Below are positions 1-5,204 of a stretch of DNA of 5,204 nt, piece by piece. How positions within the stretch are numbered: the stretch's first letter is position 1; the number at the start of each line of letters is the position of its first letter. Source of the DNA: Acidobacteriota bacterium (GTDB lineage Bacteria; Acidobacteriota; Terriglobia; Terriglobales; Acidobacteriaceae); assembly GCA_003225615.1 (NCBI GenBank), contig QIAS01000197.1, positions 1-5,204 of the forward strand, written 5' to 3'. Position numbers and translations under genes: made by a program. The notes beneath the pieces are model-generated. The model had not been told where the DNA came from. It did no database searches and saw only the letters and a list, made by a program, of their open reading frames with translations.

Positions 1-1345
1 CGTTTATGGTTCGGCTACTCAGGGTCGAGGTTAAACCAGCAAAGACGCCGTGCGCATAACTGGGCGAGCTTACTACATCGAGCCCGGGGGCGAACTCGGT
101 GTGGAAAGGATTGGAGTCGATTGCGTGGTTGTAGGCATAGCGCAGCGTCAACTGATGCTTTTCGGTTATCTTGTGATCGATTTTTCCCGTCCACGTGTAT
201 GAATTCAAATTGTCGGGACTGGGAAAGTTCAGCGTTCCGGTCACGCCGGGAATGACATCGCCGGCGTTCGGATTGGGCAGTAAGGCGAAGACCTTGCTTA
301 TGGTTGGATCCAAACCCAAATTTGTCATATTACCCGGGGAAGTAGGCGTCCTCACATCCACCGTCCCTCCGTCCGGAGTCGTGAACAAGCCGGACTTGAA
401 GGCCTGTGTGGGAACGATCGAACTTCCGGTCAGAGTTGTTCTATACCTCTGATACTCGTTATTCATGAAAAAGAAAGTGCGGTTCTTGATGATGGGACCA
501 CCCAGGGAAAATCCGAACTGATTTCGGACATAGGGGTCTTGCTTATCGGGAGGGCGATTGAAGAAATTGCGCGCGCCCAGGGCGTTATAACGGCCGAACC
601 AGTAGGCATCGCCATGCAGGCCATTCGTCCCACTGCGCGTGATTACATCGATGATGGCGCCTGTATTCCGTCCGTATTCCGCACTAAAGGTATTCGTGAT
701 AACACGGAATTCCTGAGTTGAATCGGGATTGATCGCAATGATACCGCCAGGTCCGCCGGGAACCGATGTGTCGTTGTTGTCCACTCCGTCCAGTAGAAAG
801 TTGTTGTTTCGATCACGAGACCCGTTCACAGAGAATCCGTTGTTTCCGTCGTTTGTCTGATTGGTTCCGGGCGACAGCAGCACCAGTTCGTAGGGATTGC
901 GCGTCAGCAGCGGCAGATCAACGATGGTCCGGTTGTCCACGAGAGTGCTTAACTGACTGGACTGGGTTTCAATCGGCGCGACGGCTGCGCCATCTACTGT
1001 CACGCTCTCCTGCACGGAACCGACGGTAAACTTCGCATTGAGGACCAGAGCTTGTGCCACGGTCAAGGGAGTATTTTCAAAGTTCACAGCGTTGAAGCCG
1101 GCTTTTTCGACCCTCACGGTGTACGTGCCCGAAACCAGATTCGGGACCGTGTAGTAGCCAGATGAATTCGTGGTTACGCTGCGAGTCGCCCCGGTGGCGT
1201 TGTTGATCACAGTCACCCGAGCGTCCTGCACAACCGCATCGCTAGGGTCTCTCGCGATACCACTGATCGATCCGGCGGTTTGGGCGTGCACCAAAATCGA
1301 GAACATCGCCAGCAGGAGACACAAGCTCAACCTGAGCATCTTCAT
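1..1345 (-). CDS. TonB-dependent receptor, Oar-like, with N-terminal carboxypeptidase-regulatory domain (partial, C-terminus beyond left edge)
   Basis: This is an outer-membrane receptor of the Oar-like type, expected to import or bind large substrates using TonB energy. The frame is open for 448 codons from the ATG at 1345 to the window edge. Residues 1-21 form a signal peptide (hydrophobic core LCLLLAMFSILVHA, likely cleavage VHA|Q). Residues about 23-105 are a carboxypeptidase-regulatory-like beta domain, with the typical SGYYTVPNLVSGTYTV and VEKAGF stretches. Residues about 120-245 are the plug, including FSVNGSRDRNNNFLLDGVDNND, EFRVITNTFSAEYGRNTGA and DVITRSGTNGLHG. The barrel begins about residue 246 (FGFSLGGPIIKNRTFFF). 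Family members usually run to about 1000-1200 residues, so more than half is missing. The start has a GAGAGG ribosome binding site about 6 nt upstream. An overlapping ATG at 1349 is out of frame. The substrate cannot be read from this part. Confidence 0.95.
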   Translation of the reverse strand, partial: MKMLRLSLCLLLAMFSILVHAQTAGSISGIARDPSDAVVQDARVTVINNATGATRSVTTNSSGYYTVPNLVSGTYTVRVEKAGFNAVNFENTPLTVAQALVLNAKFTVGSVQESVTVDGAAVAPIETQSSQLSTLVDNRTIVDLPLLTRNPYELVLLSPGTNQTNDGNNGFSVNGSRDRNNNFLLDGVDNNDTSVPGGPGGIIAINPDSTQEFRVITNTFSAEYGRNTGAIIDVITRSGTNGLHGDAYWFGRYNALGARNFFNRPPDKQDPYVRNQFGFSLGGPIIKNRTFFFMNNEYQRYRTTLTGSSIVPTQAFKSGLFTTPDGGTVDVRTPTSPGNMTNLGLDPTISKVFALLPNPNAGDVIPGVTGTLNFPSPDNLNSYTWTGKIDHKITEKHQLTLRYAYNHAIDSNPFHTEFAPGLDVVSSPSYAHGVFAGLTSTLSSRTIN

Positions 1346-1447
1346 ACATACCTCTCTTCTTCGCAGGTCATCCATCTCAATCGTACCCATCGAAGTCGCG
1401 CCAGGCGGGGGTACCCAGGGACGGGTCTTCAATAGACAGATTTACGC

Positions 1448-1481
1448 GCTGTTCGTAAGCCGGTGTAACGAGAAGAACAGC
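1448..1481. repeat. 7-bp perfect inverted repeat in the receptor leader
   Basis: GCTGTTC at 1448-1454 and GAACAGC at 1475-1481 are perfect inverted copies separated by 20 bases. The pair lies between the candidate promoter and the receptor start. It could be a leader hairpin or a protein-binding dyad. No T-run follows on the minus strand, so it is not an intrinsic terminator. Confidence 0.35.
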
Positions 1482-1506
1482 ATTGGGGCTTTGGTTGGTG
1501 TGATTG

Positions 1507-1523
1507 TGCAATTTCGCGCCCAA
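1507..1523 (-). promoter_or_regulatory. Weak sigma54-like -24/-12 match upstream of the receptor
   Basis: On the minus strand the sequence TTGGGCGCGAAATTGCA has the GG and GC dinucleotides 10 bases apart as in sigma54 promoters. The TTGCA element matches fully, but the -24 element matches only at TTGG. Transcription would start near 1496. It competes with the better sigma70-like site further upstream and may be chance. Confidence 0.15.
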
Positions 1524-1610
1524 AAATGCAATCATGAACCACAAGCACTTACGTTGATCGCATTATGGGACTTCACAGTTTTGAAGCAGGCGTCTACGAC
1601 ATCTGGAATC

Positions 1611-1638
1611 CTTATATGAATTACCCTAACACTGCCAA
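1611..1638 (-). promoter_or_regulatory. Candidate sigma70-type promoter for the receptor gene
   Basis: Read on the minus strand, TTGGCA (5/6 to TTGACA) is followed after 16 bases by TATAAG (5/6 to TATAAT). Transcription would start near 1604, giving a leader of about 260 nt before the receptor ATG. The match and spacing are good, but the distance to the gene is long and no other evidence is available. Confidence 0.5.
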
Positions 1639-1776
1639 CATCAGGACTGGTGCATCACACCTTAGTGCGCACGCTGTCTTGTACGTGTCCTTCGAATAGC
1701 TCAACCAGCTAGATTTGTGAACCTCCCCTCCAGGCACTTAGCGAGCAGGAGGATTTGGAGCGCCCGCCAAGGTGCT

Positions 1777-2403
1777 TTACGAGCTGTAATGCAGCTTCAG
1801 ATCCAGCTGCACATTTTGCGCCTGAGGAGAGGCACCGTTGTTGATCACCAGAAAGTATCGTGCGCTACTGACTGGCAGGCGGACGGTCAATGTCCCCTGC
1901 CTAAGGCGACCGCTACGGTACAGGCTGGTGGTGGGTTGGTGATTCTTCCAGGCGACAAAGCTGGGCGGATCAAAGATCAGCAGTTCAACCATTCCCGCTG
2001 ATCCTGCCGCGACGGTAAAGCTGCCATCCACTCTGGCTTGTTTGAAGCCGGGGGGGAGGAGAAAGGGATAAACGGCGTACTGTTTGGGCCGGAGTTTGAC
2101 GCTGGTAGCGACGAGGGGTTGTGTGACTTCGGCGGTAGCGTGCCACGCGCTCGTGCCCGAACTTCCGCTCTTAAACCGCGTGGCGACCACCCAGCCAATA
2201 GCGGCAGCGACCAGTGCCAGGAACGCGACAATCAGCAGCTTTCGCACCTGCCGCTCTTGCGTGGCGGTGTCGGTGGTAATGGCTGGCGCAGTTTCTACAC
2301 CAAAATTGTAATGGCACTTGGGACAGGCGGGAGCCTCGTCGGGCGACTCCGAGCCGCAATGCGGGCACAGCATTCTGGCCTGTTTTGCTAACACCGCGCT
2401 CAT
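1777..2403 (-). CDS. Zinc-ribbon single-pass membrane protein of unknown function
   Basis: I do not recognise a named family for this 208-aa protein. The N-terminus is a four-cysteine zinc ribbon: CPHC (C13, C16) and CPKC (C27, C30). A charged and Thr/Gln-rich linker follows, then one membrane helix at about residues 55-76 (LLIVAFLALVAAAIGWVV). The remaining 130 residues, about 80-208, look like an exported beta-rich domain, with alternating hydrophobic strands such as GMVELLIFD, GTLTVRLPV and ARYFLVINNG. The predicted topology is zinc ribbon in the cytoplasm and beta domain outside. An internal ATG at 2373 (MLCPHCGS) would start the protein just before the ribbon, as such proteins often do; neither start has a strong ribosome binding site. 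It lies 63 nt after the PilZ gene on the same strand, so co-transcription is plausible. Confidence 0.85.
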   Translation of the reverse strand: MSAVLAKQARMLCPHCGSESPDEAPACPKCHYNFGVETAPAITTDTATQERQVRKLLIVAFLALVAAAIGWVVATRFKSGSSGTSAWHATAEVTQPLVATSVKLRPKQYAVYPFLLPPGFKQARVDGSFTVAAGSAGMVELLIFDPPSFVAWKNHQPTTSLYRSGRLRQGTLTVRLPVSSARYFLVINNGASPQAQNVQLDLKLHYSS

Positions 2404-2466
2404 GATTACGGTTCGTTTCAGAAGAAGTGTCTTGCTCAGAAATTTTCAAGCTTTAGCGATTGCGGA

Positions 2467-2871
2467 TTAGCCGGGCCGGTCAGGTGGCGGTTGCGGAGGC
2501 TGTCCGTTCTCTACTCGAATGGAAACGCAGCGTTCACATTCCGCGGCAATCGTGAATTTTCCAGCAGATAAGTTTCCCGCACGCAAAACTTTTCCTTTGT
2601 ACACCAGTCGAGTCGGCTTGCCTTCGGTGGCCAGTCTGGGCGTGAGGACGATTTCGACGGGAGTGCCCACCGGAATTGACGAGTCCACCTGCAGCATGAC
2701 ACCGTGTCCACTAACGTTTTCGGTCACCCCTGAAACTTCCTGAAAATTCTCGAGCCCCGCCTTGATCTCTGCGGAGTGCCGGAGGGGGAAGCGCCGTTCC
2801 TTGCGTCGTTCGATGTGTAGCACGGACTCTCCCATGTCGCCGTTGACCGCATTACGCGCGACTCTGTTCAC
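2467..2871 (-). CDS. PilZ domain protein (predicted c-di-GMP binding)
   Basis: This is a small soluble PilZ protein of 134 residues with no added domain. Both parts of the c-di-GMP signature are present: the RxxxR motif in ERRKERRFPLR (R22/R26 or R23/R27) and NxSxxG in ENVSGHG (N52, S54, G57), followed by a beta-barrel-like stretch with GTPVEIVLTPR and RLVYKGKVLRAG. Such proteins bind cyclic di-GMP and pass the signal to motility, polysaccharide or secretion machinery by protein contact. The C-terminal tail is proline-rich (QPPQPPPDRPG), and C112 and C115 form a CERC pair. The GTG start at 2871 follows an in-frame stop seven codons upstream and has a poor ribosome binding site. An ATG at 2835 (MGESVLHIERR) is an equally plausible start. 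It sits between the 53-aa gene and the zinc-ribbon gene on the same strand. Confidence 0.9.
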   Translation of the reverse strand: MNRVARNAVNGDMGESVLHIERRKERRFPLRHSAEIKAGLENFQEVSGVTENVSGHGVMLQVDSSIPVGTPVEIVLTPRLATEGKPTRLVYKGKVLRAGNLSAGKFTIAAECERCVSIRVENGQPPQPPPDRPG

Positions 2872-2972
2872 CCGATAGCCAGGCTTCTGCTATGCGCTGG
2901 TCAGCTCACACTGGGGCTGATCTGTACAAGAGCAGACCAAAATTCTATTGCGGATTCTGCTGACCCGCTTCA

Positions 2973-3134
2973 CTACTGTCCTGCGCCGTTTGCAGCGAGG
3001 CGGTATTCCTGCGCAGTGTCATAGCAGAGTTGCCTCTCCTCTTCGGTTTCCGCTTCGCGGCTCAGGTGGTCAAGAAATTCAGCCATCAATTGCACTTCAT
3101 CCCTCGTCTCATCGAACGGGCTGGGGCGATTCAT
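2973..3134 (-). CDS. Small acidic protein, 53 aa, unknown function
   Basis: A 53-codon frame starts with ATG at 3134 and ends with TAG at 2973-2975. An AGGAGT ribosome binding site lies about 7 nt before the start, the best on the minus strand of this window. The protein begins MNRPSPFDETRDEV and is strongly charged and probably helical (MAEFLDHLSREAETEEERQ), with one cysteine (C37) and no membrane segment or signal peptide. I recognise no family. A TTGACA-type promoter (3281-3309) about 140 nt upstream supports expression. It is the first of three minus-strand genes; the PilZ gene starts about 100 nt after its stop, or about 140 nt if the later start is used. It could be an adaptor or regulator partner, but that is a guess. 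Its short length makes it easy to miss. Confidence 0.7.
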   Translation of the reverse strand: MNRPSPFDETRDEVQLMAEFLDHLSREAETEEERQLCYDTAQEYRLAANGAGQ

Positions 3135-3170
3135 CGGATAGACTCCTGCGCACGATGTGTACTACTGGGA

Positions 3171-3225
3171 TTGCCGCGCTCGGATGCACAGTCGCTCGAC
3201 ATCCAGTCGTGCAATCCGGGCGCAA
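3171..3225 (-). promoter_or_regulatory. Possible hairpin in the leader of the 53-aa gene
   Basis: GGATGCAC (3182-3189) and GTGCAATCC (3209-3217) are inverted copies with one extra A, and TTGC (3171-3174) with GCAA (3222-3225) can close a larger stem across an uneven internal loop. The segment lies within the predicted leader, about 37-90 nt before the 53-aa start. It does not match a riboswitch class I know. Confidence 0.3.
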
Positions 3226-3280
3226 TCTAGTGGCCCAGGAACTTGGGGGGAGGAAGATACGTTACCCGGGAATGTGCGGG

Positions 3281-3309
3281 ATTTTCGTCCTGCGCCAGCA
3301 AGTTGTCAA
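3281..3309 (-). promoter_or_regulatory. Sigma70-type promoter for the 53-aa/PilZ/zinc-ribbon genes
   Basis: On the minus strand a perfect TTGACA (3304-3309) is followed after exactly 17 bases by GAAAAT (3281-3286, 4/6 to TATAAT). AT-rich sequence (TTAATATTTG) directly upstream could act as an UP element. Transcription would start near 3274. It lies just past the terminator of the preceding gene, as expected for a new transcription unit. Confidence 0.6.
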
Positions 3310-3380
3310 CAAATATTAACGACGTGAATGCGATGAAAGAACTTGCACGGGGGCTTGTAAAAGTGGGCTATCGGAAATAG

Positions 3381-3406
3381 AAAAACGCCTCTCTGAACGA
3401 GGAGGC
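3381..3406 (-). terminator. Intrinsic terminator of the two-helix membrane protein gene
   Basis: On the minus strand a 7-bp GC-rich stem forms between 3399-3406 and 3387-3393, with one bulged base and a five-base loop. It is followed by GTTTTTC. It lies about 90 nt after the stop at 3493. The plus strand has no T-run after the stem, so it acts only on minus-strand transcription. Confidence 0.8.
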
Positions 3407-3492
3407 ATTCGTCACCACCGCAGGAGTGGGTTCTTCCGAACGAACAGAAAACAGGCTGCGCCAGGGGCCTAACTCGGGGCGTTCTGAATTCG

Positions 3493-3771
3493 TTACTGCA
3501 TTCCCGTGTTGTTCAGTCCCTGGTAAATGAACAGCCCGGCGATCACCAGGATCATAACGCCCGAGACCGCGCCCAAAATTTTGACGATGGGCGTGATCCG
3601 GTTCACCTTTATGAGGAGCTCGGTCTGCTCGGTTTGCATGTGCGACTCGGATTCGTTCAGGAAGAGCTGATCGTCCTCTTGCATGGTAAGTGTGCTGCGG
3701 TAAATGAGCAGGACAATCAGGATGGCTGTCAGGACACCCCACACAATCAGCAGCCAGATCAAGGGAGACAT
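3493..3771 (-). CDS. Small two-helix membrane protein, 92 aa, unknown function
   Basis: The protein has two predicted membrane helices, residues about 4-24 (LIWLLIVWGVLTAILIVLLI) and about 63-84 (VKILGAVSGVMILVIAGLFIY). An acidic, Gln-rich loop of nearly 40 residues joins them (MQEDDQLFLNESESHMQTEQ). The frame is open further upstream to an ATG at 3921, but that extension is Pro/Gly/Arg-rich and unlike a protein start. The ATG at 3771 has a GAGGTGG ribosome binding site about 3-5 nt upstream and begins directly before the first helix, so I chose it. The style resembles small hypothetical proteins I associate with Acidobacteriota, but I cannot assign a function. It is transcribed alone: a promoter candidate lies upstream and a terminator downstream. 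The iron-sulfur carrier gene diverges from it. Confidence 0.8.
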   Translation of the reverse strand: MSPLIWLLIVWGVLTAILIVLLIYRSTLTMQEDDQLFLNESESHMQTEQTELLIKVNRITPIVKILGAVSGVMILVIAGLFIYQGLNNTGMQ

Positions 3772-3872
3772 AAACCACCTCGGCACTAATTTCGAGCCGG
3801 CCCCAGCTTTCCCACTCCGGGTGCGGTCGTTCGGCTCGCCGCAGCCGGTCTCCGGGGAAGGGCCCCTATCCG

Positions 3873-3888
3873 GGGTCATTATAGACCC
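3873..3888 (-). promoter_or_regulatory. -10 box inside a GGGTC/GACCC dyad, upstream of the two-helix gene
   Basis: On the minus strand a perfect TATAAT (3878-3883) is flanked directly by GGGTC and GACCC, making a 5-bp-arm inverted repeat centred on the hexamer. No good -35 box is found at 16-18 bases. Transcription would start near 3871, about 100 nt before the gene. The dyad could be an operator, since a protein bound there would cover the -10 region. Confidence 0.4.
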
Positions 3889-4020
3889 GTTGGCAAGGGG
3901 GTGGCGCGATTTCAAGTTCACGCGACCCCAGGCCGCAAAGTATCATCTAACAAGTAGTTGCGGCGGTTACCGACCGGTGCCCTCGGGCCAAAGCTTTTGC
4001 ATCGAGTCCGTACCCGCCTT

Positions 4021-4029
4021 TGCTATAAT
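4021..4029 (+). promoter_or_regulatory. Extended -10 promoter of the Fe-S carrier gene
   Basis: TGCTATAAT is a full extended -10 element (TGn followed by TATAAT). No good -35 box is found at 17 bases; a TTGCAT at 3997-4002 is 21 bases away, too far. Extended -10 promoters commonly work without a strong -35. Transcription would start near 4036, leaving a leader of about 22 nt. Confidence 0.75.
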
Positions 4030-4045
4030 CTAAAGCTGTAGACTC

Positions 4046-4051
4046 AAGGAG
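4046..4051 (+). promoter_or_regulatory. Ribosome binding site of the Fe-S carrier gene
   Basis: AAGGAG lies six bases before the ATG at 4058. It fixes that start and predicts efficient translation. Confidence 0.85.
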
Positions 4052-4057
4052 ATACAA

Positions 4058-4423
4058 ATGGCAACGATAACCACCCCGGAAGTGAAGCCCAAGAGCGCCC
4101 CCATCAGCCTGACCCCGAATGCAATCGCGAAGGTGAAGGAGATTATGGCGCAACAGAATCCTGCCCCTGCTGGTTTGCGCGTAGGGGTGGTCGGCGGCGG
4201 ATGCTCCGGTTTCTCCTATTCGATGTCCTTCGAAAACAGTGCGGGTATGATGGACAAAGTGTTCGAAATGGATGGTTTGAAAGTTTACGTAGACGCAACG
4301 TCCGCCATGTATTTGAACGGTTGTACCGTGGATTACCTGGAGACTCTGGAAGGCGCGGGATTCAAGTTCGAGAATCCCAACGTGAAGAGTACGTGCGGCT
4401 GTGGATCATCGTTTAACGTGTAA
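4058..4423 (+). CDS. erpA: A-type iron-sulfur cluster carrier (ErpA/IscA/HesB family)
   Basis: This 121-aa cytoplasmic protein belongs to the A-type carriers, which receive Fe-S clusters from the scaffold machinery and deliver them to apo-proteins. All three cluster-binding cysteines are present: C49 in GGGCSGFSY, and C113 and C115 in STCGCGSSFNV. The usual N-terminal start of the domain (ISLTPNAIAKVKEIM) is at residues 16-30, preceded by a short Pro/Lys-rich extension. Length is close to the family norm of 105-125. The NPNVKSTCGCGSSF ending resembles ErpA more than IscA, but paralogues are hard to separate and the symbol is a family-level choice. An extra cysteine (C89) lies in LNGCTVDY. The gene has its own extended -10 promoter and terminator and no isc or suf neighbours in the window, so it looks like a single-gene unit. 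Confidence 0.95.
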   Translation: MATITTPEVKPKSAPISLTPNAIAKVKEIMAQQNPAPAGLRVGVVGGGCSGFSYSMSFENSAGMMDKVFEMDGLKVYVDATSAMYLNGCTVDYLETLEGAGFKFENPNVKSTCGCGSSFNV

Positions 4424-4448
4424 CGATTCTGTCGGTCCATGACATCAG

Positions 4449-4478
4449 AAGCCTCATCGCATTGCGATGAGGCTTTTT
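4449..4478 (+). terminator. Intrinsic terminator of the Fe-S carrier gene
   Basis: A perfect 10-bp stem, GCCTCATCGC (4451-4460) with GCGATGAGGC (4464-4473), has a three-base loop and is followed by TTTTT. Flanking AA and TT can extend the stem by two pairs. It lies 25 nt after the stop at 4423 and separates this gene from the convergent pseudopilin gene. On the minus strand only TTCTGAT follows, so termination that way would be weaker. Confidence 0.93.
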
Positions 4479-4536
4479 GTTGCCGGCATCAATGATGACA
4501 TGTACAACGGCGCACTGCCCTCGGTGCTGTCCAAAG

Positions 4537-5204
4537 CTATTGCGGAGGCGCTGGTTGAACTTGCACGGGCTGGGCCTGGACACCCTGCATTCCCGGCTGA
4601 ACTGCAGCGCCGGGTTGAACCGTCTGGACGGCGTTTTGCAACGGGGGCTGGGCGGGAGTGTTCAATAGTCCGCCGCGATCGCTGCCCGGATCGTAGATGA
4701 ACTGCCACTGGTTGTAGTGGTTCTTCTTGTTGAATTCGCGAATCGTGTCCTTCTCACTGGTGCTGACTACACCCACGATCGGGCCGCCCCCAAACGTCGG
4801 CCCCGAAAAGGGACCACTCGAAGGATTTCCCGGCGATCCTGGATTTCCAGAGGATGGTGCATTTCCAGCGCTTCCCTGAGCGGAATTCGGAGAAGATGAC
4901 GAATTGTCGCCCCCCGCTTGAGCGGGATTGAGATTGATATTGCTTTGAGTGTTCGCCATAGCTCCGGCCGCAGCGGCGACGAGAGCGGGATTCTGCATAG
5001 CGGCTCCACCCAGCGTCGGAACTCCGGGCGGGTTTACTCCGACCAAACCCGCTCCGAAATTCAATTTCACTTCATTGAGATGGAGCACCTTGAAGTCCTG
5101 GCCGGTGATGGGATCTTTGTAACGCTTCCGCAGGAACCGCATGTTGTTGGTGTTGTCCAGTTCCTCAAGTCGCACGGGAAAACGTCCGAATTTCTTGAAG
5201 TATC
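4537..5204 (-). CDS. GspG-like pseudopilin / type II secretion-type protein (partial, N-terminus beyond right edge)
   Basis: The frame is open from the right edge to TAG at 4537-4539, giving 221 visible residues. The GTG at 5175 is internal, because the frame continues upstream as YFKKFGRFPV, which fits the family. Residues 1-41 carry the pseudopilin-like globular start (FGRFPVRLEELDNTNNMRFL, then RKRYKDPITGQDFKVLH). The missing part should contain the prepilin peptidase site and hydrophobic helix. Residues about 85-140 are Asn/Ser/Gly/Pro-rich, with a short collagen-like GNPGSPGNP run. Residues about 142-180 are a more conserved-looking block (PIVGVVSTSEKDTIREF and NHYNQWQFIYDPGSDRGG). The last 40 residues are a Gln/Val/Pro-rich tail with repeated VQP. 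It would act in the periplasm or inner membrane with secretion or pilus machinery. It converges on the Fe-S carrier gene. Family assignment is from recalled sequence style. Confidence 0.8.
   Translation of the reverse strand, partial: YFKKFGRFPVRLEELDNTNNMRFLRKRYKDPITGQDFKVLHLNEVKLNFGAGLVGVNPPGVPTLGGAAMQNPALVAAAAGAMANTQSNINLNPAQAGGDNSSSSPNSAQGSAGNAPSSGNPGSPGNPSSGPFSGPTFGGGPIVGVVSTSEKDTIREFNKKNHYNQWQFIYDPGSDRGGLLNTPAQPPLQNAVQTVQPGAAVQPGMQGVQAQPVQVQPAPPQ

Larger units (their letters stand above)
1346..1776. other. Upstream region of the receptor gene, no gene seen
   Basis: These 431 bases separate the receptor start from the stop of the zinc-ribbon gene, both on the minus strand. I find no convincing coding frame: the plus-strand open frames here start inside the receptor gene and have no family features. 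The region holds a sigma70-like promoter (1611-1638), a 7-bp inverted repeat (1448-1481), a weak sigma54-like match (1507-1523) and the receptor ribosome binding site. I see no hairpin followed by a T-run after the zinc-ribbon gene, so its transcript may end by another mechanism or read through. Confidence 0.6.
3135..3492. other. Intergenic region with terminator, promoter and leader
   Basis: These 358 bases lie between two minus-strand genes. From right to left they hold the intrinsic terminator of the two-helix protein gene (3381-3406), an AT-rich stretch, the TTGACA promoter of the 53-aa gene (3281-3309) and a roughly 140-nt leader with a hairpin-forming segment (3171-3225). I see no convincing protein in them. 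The plus-strand frames covering 2948-3319 and 3030-3230 run antisense to the 53-aa gene and lack family features. Confidence 0.6.

Noticed and set aside
1170..1619. Plus-strand open frame of 149 codons
   Set aside because: It overlaps the receptor gene's signal-peptide and beta-domain region in antisense, and continues into the non-coding leader. It has no family motif.
2038..2391. Plus-strand open frame of 117 codons
   Set aside because: It lies wholly antisense to the zinc-ribbon gene, whose cysteines, helix and beta-rich pattern are much more protein-like.
2948..3319. Plus-strand open frame of 123 codons
   Set aside because: It is antisense to the 53-aa gene, its leader and promoter, has Arg/Ser/Gly-rich composition without domain character, and lacks a good ribosome binding site.
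3368..3778. Minus-strand open frame of 136 codons
   Set aside because: It runs out of frame through the two-helix protein gene and across its terminator. The product is His/Arg/Pro-rich with no recognisable feature.
3772..3921. N-terminal extension of the two-helix protein to the ATG at 3921
   Set aside because: The extension is Pro/Gly/Arg-rich and contains the TATAAT dyad, while the ATG at 3771 has a strong ribosome binding site and begins directly before a helix.
4058..4153. Minus-strand open frame across the start of the Fe-S carrier (3947-4153)
   Set aside because: It is antisense to a clearly conserved A-type carrier and its promoter.
3339..4571. Shared 13-base string GAACTTGCACGGG near 3345 and 4558
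   Set aside because: A 13-base match in a window of this size is within chance expectation. One copy is intergenic and the other is coding, and the flanks do not match.

Overview
The window looks like a piece of an Acidobacteriota chromosome. Three things suggest this: an Oar-like TonB-dependent receptor with an N-terminal carboxypeptidase-regulatory domain, a GspG-like pseudopilin with a long Pro/Gly/Ser/Gln-rich tail, and moderately GC-rich DNA with small conserved-looking membrane proteins. The assignment is from recalled family character, not from a search. I see no mobile element, CRISPR array, rRNA or tRNA. Most genes are on the minus strand; the one clear plus-strand gene is the A-type iron-sulfur carrier.

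Layout. Positions 1-1345 (minus) hold the N-terminal 448 residues of the receptor; its 3' end is beyond the left edge. Positions 1346-1776 are a long upstream region with a good sigma70-like promoter (1611-1638), implying a leader of about 260 nt that contains a 7-bp inverted repeat. Positions 1777-3134 (minus) hold three genes in a row, possibly one transcript: a 53-aa acidic protein (2973-3134), a PilZ-domain protein (2467-2871) and a zinc-ribbon single-pass membrane protein (1777-2403). A TTGACA-N17-GAAAAT promoter (3281-3309) and a leader with a possible hairpin lie upstream. Positions 3381-3406 are an intrinsic terminator for the next minus-strand gene, a 92-aa protein with two membrane helices (3493-3771). 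Its upstream region holds a TATAAT box inside a GGGTC/GACCC dyad. Divergently, positions 4058-4423 (plus) encode an ErpA/IscA-type protein with an extended -10 promoter, a strong ribosome binding site and a textbook terminator (4449-4478). Positions 4537-5204 (minus) are the C-terminal part of the pseudopilin-like protein, whose start is beyond the right edge.

How the genes might work together: most minus-strand products belong to the envelope (outer-membrane receptor, membrane zinc-ribbon protein, two-helix protein, pseudopilin), and the PilZ protein offers a c-di-GMP input. The Fe-S carrier is a self-contained single-gene unit. The closest thing to an undescribed system is the 53-aa/PilZ/zinc-ribbon row. 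Its functional linkage is inferred only from shared strand and spacing.
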